Positions 60,289 through 64,000 of a stretch of 64,000 nucleotides of DNA are shown piece by piece. The translations under genes and the position numbers were made by a program. The notes under the pieces are model-generated. The model searched no databases, was not told the origin of the DNA, and worked only from the letters and a program-made list of their open reading frames with translations. Numbering within the stretch: the first letter of the stretch is position 1; each line of letters begins with the position of its first letter. This stretch comes from Catelliglobosispora koreensis DSM 44566 (GTDB lineage Bacteria > Actinomycetota > Actinomycetes > Mycobacteriales > Micromonosporaceae), in NCBI RefSeq assembly GCF_000379685.1, contig NZ_KB903250.1, positions 496,624-560,623 of the forward strand, read 5' to 3'.

Positions 60289-61209
60289 TTAAGTCAGCTG
60301 GTCTAAACGCGACAGAATGACCCCTTCGCGCAGAGCCCACGGGCAGATCCGCAGCTCGTCGAGCCCCAGGCGCTGCATCGCGCGCTGGGCGACGATGGCA
60401 CCCGCGGGCAGCTGATGGGCGCGGCTAGGACTGACGCCGTCCAATTCGGCCAGTCCGGTAGACGGAATCCGGCGGATGAACGCACTGACTTGGTGCAGTC
60501 CCGTGAGCGTGAGCTGGCGGGGCGCCCACAGCCCTGCGGCGGAGGGCGCCGCTCCCGCGAGCCGGGCGAGGGTGCGAAACGTCTTGGAGGTCGCCGCCGC
60601 CAGATCCCAGCCGCCGACCTTGTCGAGTTCTTTGTGATCCAGCAGCTTGTCCACATAGGACTCAAGCGACTCGAGTTCGGCAGGCGCCGGTGGATCGTTC
60701 TTGAGCCGTTCGCGGCGCAGCCGGCCGGCTCCCAAGGGCAGCGAAATAGCTACATCGGGCGATTCGTCGATGCCTGCCGCGATTTCGAGCGAGCCGCCGC
60801 CGATGTCCAGCACTAGGAGCCGTCCCGCCGACCATCCGAACCAGCGGCGGACCGCCAGGAACGTCATGCGCGCCTCATCCTCTCCGGAGAGCACCTTCAG
60901 ATCGACGCCCGTTTCCAGCCACACCCGGCGCAGCACTTCGGCGGAATTGCTGGCATCGCGGACGGCACTGGTGGCGAAAGCCATGAACTCGTCCACTTGA
61001 AGCCGTTCCGCCGCGAGCTTGGCCTGACGGCACGCGGCCACGAGGGAATCCGAGCCGTGCTTACTGAGCGCGCCGTTTTGGTGGAGCTGCTCGGCAAGGC
61101 GCAGCTGTTCCTTCTGCGAATGCGCCGGCCACGGGTGCGCACCGGGATGCGCGTCCACCACGAGCAGGTGAACGGTGTTGGAACCAACGTCAAGCACACC
61201 TAAGCGCAT
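60289..61209 (-). CDS. Ppx/GppA exopolyphosphatase
   Basis: A 306-aa ASKHA-fold phosphatase: MRLGVLDVGSNTVHLLVVDA (phosphate 1), FATSAVRDASNS, VLSGEDEARMTFLAV and LLVLDIGGGSLEIAAG (phosphate 2). It lacks the C-terminal HD-like domain of longer Ppx proteins, like Rv0496 (Ppx1). It hydrolyses polyphosphate or guanosine pentaphosphate. ATG 61209 is the standard start. It forms an operon with the isomerase downstream (9-bp gap). Confidence 0.92.
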   Translation of the reverse strand: MRLGVLDVGSNTVHLLVVDAHPGAHPWPAHSQKEQLRLAEQLHQNGALSKHGSDSLVAACRQAKLAAERLQVDEFMAFATSAVRDASNSAEVLRRVWLETGVDLKVLSGEDEARMTFLAVRRWFGWSAGRLLVLDIGGGSLEIAAGIDESPDVAISLPLGAGRLRRERLKNDPPAPAELESLESYVDKLLDHKELDKVGGWDLAAATSKTFRTLARLAGAAPSAAGLWAPRQLTLTGLHQVSAFIRRIPSTGLAELDGVSPSRAHQLPAGAIVAQRAMQRLGLDELRICPWALREGVILSRLDQLT

Positions 61210-61252
61210 GCGCCTACCGTAATGCTCGCTCGCACCCGCGTACGCTTGGCTC

Positions 61253-62014
61253 GTGAAAGAAGTGCTGCTTGGCTTCCCGCGTGAGTGGATCGAATTCAGC
61301 GATCCCGGCGACGAAGACCATCTGATCCGGGCCGACCTCACCTGGCTGCTGTCTCGCTGGAGCTGCATCTATGGCACAGGCTGCAAAGGCATCATCGCCG
61401 GCCGGGCTGTTGAAGGCTGTTGTTCCCATGGCGCCTTCTTCACTGACAAAGACGATGTGAAGAGAGTGCGTGCGGCGGTTAAGCGACTGACCCCGGAAAC
61501 GTGGCAGTACTACCGCAAGGGTTTCAAGAACTGGACCGATGAGGACGAGCTCGACGACAAGCCCGCGCGCCGCACGGCAACCCGGAAAAACGCGGGATGC
61601 GTGTTCCAGAACGATCCTGACTTCCCCGCCGGTGGCGGCTGTGCCCTGCATGGCCAAGCGCTGCGCGACGGCGTGCACCCGCTGGAATACAAGCCCGATG
61701 TGTGCTGGCAACTGCCCATTCGCCGGGATCAGCAGTGGGTCACGCGTCCCGATGAGACCAAGGTCCTGGTGTCGATCATCGGCGAGTTCGACCGCCGCGC
61801 CTGGGGCTCCGGCGGCCACGACCTCGACTGGTGGTGCACATCGTCGCCAGAAGCCCACGTGGGCAAGGAACCGGTCTACGTCTCCTACGGACCCGAACTG
61901 ACCGCCCTGCTGGGCGACAAGGCTTACGCGATGCTGCAAGACCTGTGCCAGCAACGTTCCGCCTCGCGCGGTCTGCTGGCCATCCACCCCGCCACCACCG
62001 CCGCAAAGCCCTAA
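61253..62014 (+). CDS. Cysteine-rich protein (DUF3109/YkgJ-like)
   Basis: A 253-aa protein starting at GTG 61253. It has a cluster of conserved Cys: CIYGTGCKGI, GCCSHGAFF, GCVFQND, GCALHG and VCWQLP. This is a metal or Fe-S site like that of DUF3109/CxxCxxCC proteins. The charged central segment is KNWTDEDELDDKPARRTATR. Function unknown. It diverges from ppx and is followed by a palindromic repeat element. Confidence 0.75.
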   Translation: MKEVLLGFPREWIEFSDPGDEDHLIRADLTWLLSRWSCIYGTGCKGIIAGRAVEGCCSHGAFFTDKDDVKRVRAAVKRLTPETWQYYRKGFKNWTDEDELDDKPARRTATRKNAGCVFQNDPDFPAGGGCALHGQALRDGVHPLEYKPDVCWQLPIRRDQQWVTRPDETKVLVSIIGEFDRRAWGSGGHDLDWWCTSSPEAHVGKEPVYVSYGPELTALLGDKAYAMLQDLCQQRSASRGLLAIHPATTAAKP

Positions 62015-62020
62015 AGCGTT

Positions 62021-62150
62021 AAGTGGTGCTGTGCCGCGCGGGCCATGATTCATGGCCACCGCCGCTTGCCCTCGGTTCCGGCGGATCCGTGATTGGCTCG
62101 CGGTCCGCATAACCTCCGCTAAGCGGCGGCGGCGTGGCACAGCACCACTT
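62021..62150. repeat. Nested palindromic repeat, copy B
   Basis: Outer arms are perfect over 15 bp (AAGTGGTGCTGTGCC 62021-62035 with 62136-62150). Inside are GGCCATG/CATGGCC (62041-62057) and CCGCCGCTT/AAGCGGCGG. The 69-bp core 62060-62128 matches copy A at 43200-43268 (45 of 69 bases by hand, concentrated at the two ends). It fills the gap between two convergent genes and could also end transcription. Confidence 0.75.
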
Positions 62151-62153
62151 GCC

Positions 62154-62945
62154 CTAAGGGCGGGTGTAGACGGCGACGTAGTCGGCGGTAAGGGGTTTGC
62201 CGGACACGGTTGCCGCGTTGGGGCCGCCGCCGAGGGCTTGCGGGAACTGTCCGCCGATGGCGACGTTGAGAATCAGGTAGAAGCCATGAGCCGTGGCGTC
62301 TTGCCATGCCGCCGATGGCATGGAGGAAGCTGCTACGCGATGGTGCATTTCCCCGTCCACGTAAAACCGCGCTTCCGACGCTGACAGTTCCATCGCGAAC
62401 ACGTGGAATCCGCCCACACAGCAGGGCAGTTCAGCAGATCCGGCATCGACTCCCGTCGCGTGCATCGCCGCATAGATGCCGGGCCGTCCGTTGACCTGCT
62501 CCATGATGTCCAGCTCACCCCACTGCGGCCAGCCTTCACCCTTGTCGCGGATTGGGGCGCCGAGCATCCAAAACGCGGGCCAATACCCGGCTCCGTCCGC
62601 TGTGGAAACCTCGGGCAGCTTCAAGGATGCTTCCACTCGCAGCGTTCCGCCCGCCGGGTAGGCGAAGTCAGAACGCAACGTTTCGATGCGCCCAGAAGTC
62701 CACTTGCCACCTTGCGACGTCGGCGTGATCGTCAGCTTTCCTTGGGAGACAGCCACATTGGGCACGGTGAAGGTCGCGATCTCCCCCGTCCACTTCGGCT
62801 CCCCCAGCTCATAGCGCCAGTTGGCCGCCACGGGCTGATCGAAATCGTCACGGAAGACCTGTGTCCAACGGTCCGTCGTGGAAGGTGCGGCAGCGACTGG
62901 CGAACAGCCCGCCAGCAGCAAAGCCAAGACCAGCAAGCGTTTCAT
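62154..62945 (-). CDS. Glycoside hydrolase family 16 lipoprotein
   Basis: A 263-aa protein with lipobox LLAGC (Cys14) and a GH16 beta-sandwich: WTQVFRDDFDQPV at the start, YWPAFWMLG and the catalytic GELDIMEQVNG, giving ExDxxE with Glu144, Asp146 and Glu149. Probably an endo-beta-1,3-glucanase on the cell surface. The ATG overlaps the stop of the upstream acyltransferase gene (ATGA), so the two are coupled. Confidence 0.92.
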   Translation of the reverse strand: MKRLLVLALLLAGCSPVAAAPSTTDRWTQVFRDDFDQPVAANWRYELGEPKWTGEIATFTVPNVAVSQGKLTITPTSQGGKWTSGRIETLRSDFAYPAGGTLRVEASLKLPEVSTADGAGYWPAFWMLGAPIRDKGEGWPQWGELDIMEQVNGRPGIYAAMHATGVDAGSAELPCCVGGFHVFAMELSASEARFYVDGEMHHRVAASSMPSAAWQDATAHGFYLILNVAIGGQFPQALGGGPNAATVSGKPLTADYVAVYTRP

Positions 62946-64000
62946 GAGATCACCCCGAACCCAGTGAGCATCTTCTCCACGCGCGGAGCCAGCAACGTGA
63001 CTACCGTGTTCGTCAGATGCGCGTCATCCCTATACAGCACAACACCTTCGCGGACCGCCGCGCACTCCAGCCCGGGGCACAGGATGTCGTTAACGTTCAC
63101 TACTGTCACCGAGGAGACAGGATCGGCCCACAGCGCGCTTTGCCGGCTGAACGTGCACGGATCGCCTGCCGACAAACAAGTTGGAATATCCATGCCCGGG
63201 AAAGGAGTGTCCCGGAAATACACGATCGGGGCGCCGGCCGCCTTCAGCTTGCCGAGCGGCTCCTCCCACGCCTTCTTCAAAGCCAGTTCATTTTGGGCGT
63301 AGCGGTTGAGCGAACCCACGAGGATCAGTTTTGGCCGCACCCCAGAAGCGATGCGCTGCAAGGCATAATCACGCCACGCATCGCACTCGCGGTATTCCCG
63401 CCCGAGTTGCGGATTGGTCACCGGCAACACCGGCACCGGGCAGCCCGACTTGGTCAGCACCTCCACCGACCATCCCCGGCTCGCGGCAAGGTGCTGCGCG
63501 ACGGGGAACCATTGTGACGCGTGCGAATCTCCAAACAGGACGATCCGTTGCGTGCCAGTGCCGAACACACAGGGCGGGCTGGTCACCGCCGTTGGCGGCA
63601 CCTGGCACTCACCCACGTGAGGATGATCCTTGCGTGCTTCATAAGGCGACGGGAACATGCCTTGAATCGGCGTGACCGTCAGATTGGGTCCGTCCACGGC
63701 ACCGGCGAGGGTGGCGGGAGCCGCGACAGCGGCGTCGGCCATGGTCCGGGTGGCCACACTGCCGAATACAAGCGCCAGCGTCAGCGGAACCACGATCATC
63801 GTCGCGCCAAAGCTCAACGACGGCCGTGGACTGACACTCAGGGACTTGCTGCGCCGCAACGGAATCTCGACGAGCCGCATCGTCAGCCACGCCGGGATCG
63901 CACTGGCGAGCACGAGAGCGGCCTTGTAACCCCAGTGCAGTTCACCGGTTTGCGCCTCGGTGAGCACCAGCACCGGCCAATGCCATAGGTACCAGGCAAA
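62942..64000 (-). CDS. Acyltransferase-3/SGNH fusion, C-terminal part (partial)
   Basis: The frame runs to the right edge, so the N-terminus is missing. Near the edge WYLWHWPVLVL is the characteristic last-helix motif of OafA/YrhL acyltransferase-3 proteins, then AIPAWLTMRLVEIPLRRSK ends the membrane part. Another helix (GATMIVVPLTLALVFGSVAT) leads to an extracytoplasmic SGNH domain: RIVLFGDSHASQWFPVA with nucleophile Ser, GSLNRYAQN and a C-terminal DDAHLT with Asp/His. It probably O-acetylates a surface glycan. Confidence 0.9.
   Translation of the reverse strand, partial: FAWYLWHWPVLVLTEAQTGELHWGYKAALVLASAIPAWLTMRLVEIPLRRSKSLSVSPRPSLSFGATMIVVPLTLALVFGSVATRTMADAAVAAPATLAGAVDGPNLTVTPIQGMFPSPYEARKDHPHVGECQVPPTAVTSPPCVFGTGTQRIVLFGDSHASQWFPVAQHLAASRGWSVEVLTKSGCPVPVLPVTNPQLGREYRECDAWRDYALQRIASGVRPKLILVGSLNRYAQNELALKKAWEEPLGKLKAAGAPIVYFRDTPFPGMDIPTCLSAGDPCTFSRQSALWADPVSSVTVVNVNDILCPGLECAAVREGVVLYRDDAHLTNTVVTLLAPRVEKMLTGFGVIS

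Noticed and set aside
1-64000. CRISPR arrays, insertion sequences, prophage, rRNA or tRNA genes
   Set aside because: No regularly spaced repeats, transposase or integrase motifs, or RNA-gene signatures were seen.

Overview
The window is chromosomal DNA from a high-G+C Gram-positive bacterium (Actinomycetota). The evidence is GTG/TTG starts, leaderless genes, G/C-rich third codon positions, and gene order that repeatedly matches Mycobacterium and Streptomyces. A BldN-type sigma factor beside rex-hemACDB and the general gene content suggest a Pseudonocardiales- or Micromonosporales-like actinomycete; the order is not resolved from this window. I see no prophage, insertion sequence, CRISPR array, rRNA or tRNA. 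This is core chromosome with a few lineage-specific inserts.

Layout. 0-4.6 kb: the 3' end of proA, a terpenoid-cyclase-fold protein, two ArsR-type regulators (one fused to an SRPBCC domain, with an operator-rich promoter) and moeZ. 4.7-10.9 kb: a block ordered like M. tuberculosis Rv3206c-Rv3211 (moeZ, DUF3152 metzincin-like protein, TetR, DUF3107, DEAD-box helicase), then an iron-box-controlled heme oxygenase fused to DUF2470. 10.9-15.6 kb: a methyltransferase, SDR, EamA exporter and hypothetical genes. 15.7-20.9 kb: mrp, tatB, htrA, an O-methyltransferase, M17 aminopeptidase and DUF3117. This resembles the mycobacterial Rv1220c-Rv1229c region, but the sigE-rseA pair expected between the O-methyltransferase and htrA is missing. 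21-25.7 kb: paaX plus an enoyl-CoA hydratase, tag with a coupled small gene, a sterol-desaturase-family protein, SRPBCC, a DivIVA-like anchored protein and a solitary nuoA. 25.7-30.4 kb: an ECF sigma factor physically fused to a membrane anchor and an extracytoplasmic domain, then korAB. 30.5-37.6 kb: FmdB, a 37-aa membrane peptide, a secreted phospholipase A2, a two-gene WXG-like pair, a cyclase/NB-ARC/TPR regulator, a transglycosylase-fold protein lacking its catalytic Glu, and a double GNAT protein.

37.6-50 kb is the heme and development region. rex-hemA-hemC-hemD-hemB form a tight operon linked by 4-nt overlaps, with a near-perfect Rex operator across the promoter. Next come a HAD phosphatase, glutaredoxin, acyl-CoA ligase, bldN-like sigma with a DUF5667 membrane protein (candidate anti-sigma), and a SerB-like HAD. 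50-64 kb: a MocR regulator divergent from an MFS transporter, PlsC acyltransferase, SDR, ribosomal protein bS22, an excisionase-type HTH protein, a membrane metallopeptidase, proline dehydrogenase, an ATP-grasp ligase, a CGNR protein, a sugar isomerase, Ppx/GppA, a Cys-rich protein, a GH16 lipoprotein and an acyltransferase-3/SGNH protein running off the end. Much of this parallels Rv0496-Rv0512.

The most notable non-coding signals are: (a) a dispersed nested-palindrome element present twice, with a conserved 69-bp core and a compensatory base-pair change; (b) paired operators on the arsR-SRPBCC promoter; (c) a triple half-site array before the helicase; (d) tandem palindromes 21 bp apart upstream of bldN; and (e) a hairpin that buries the Shine-Dalgarno sequence of the gene at 15159.
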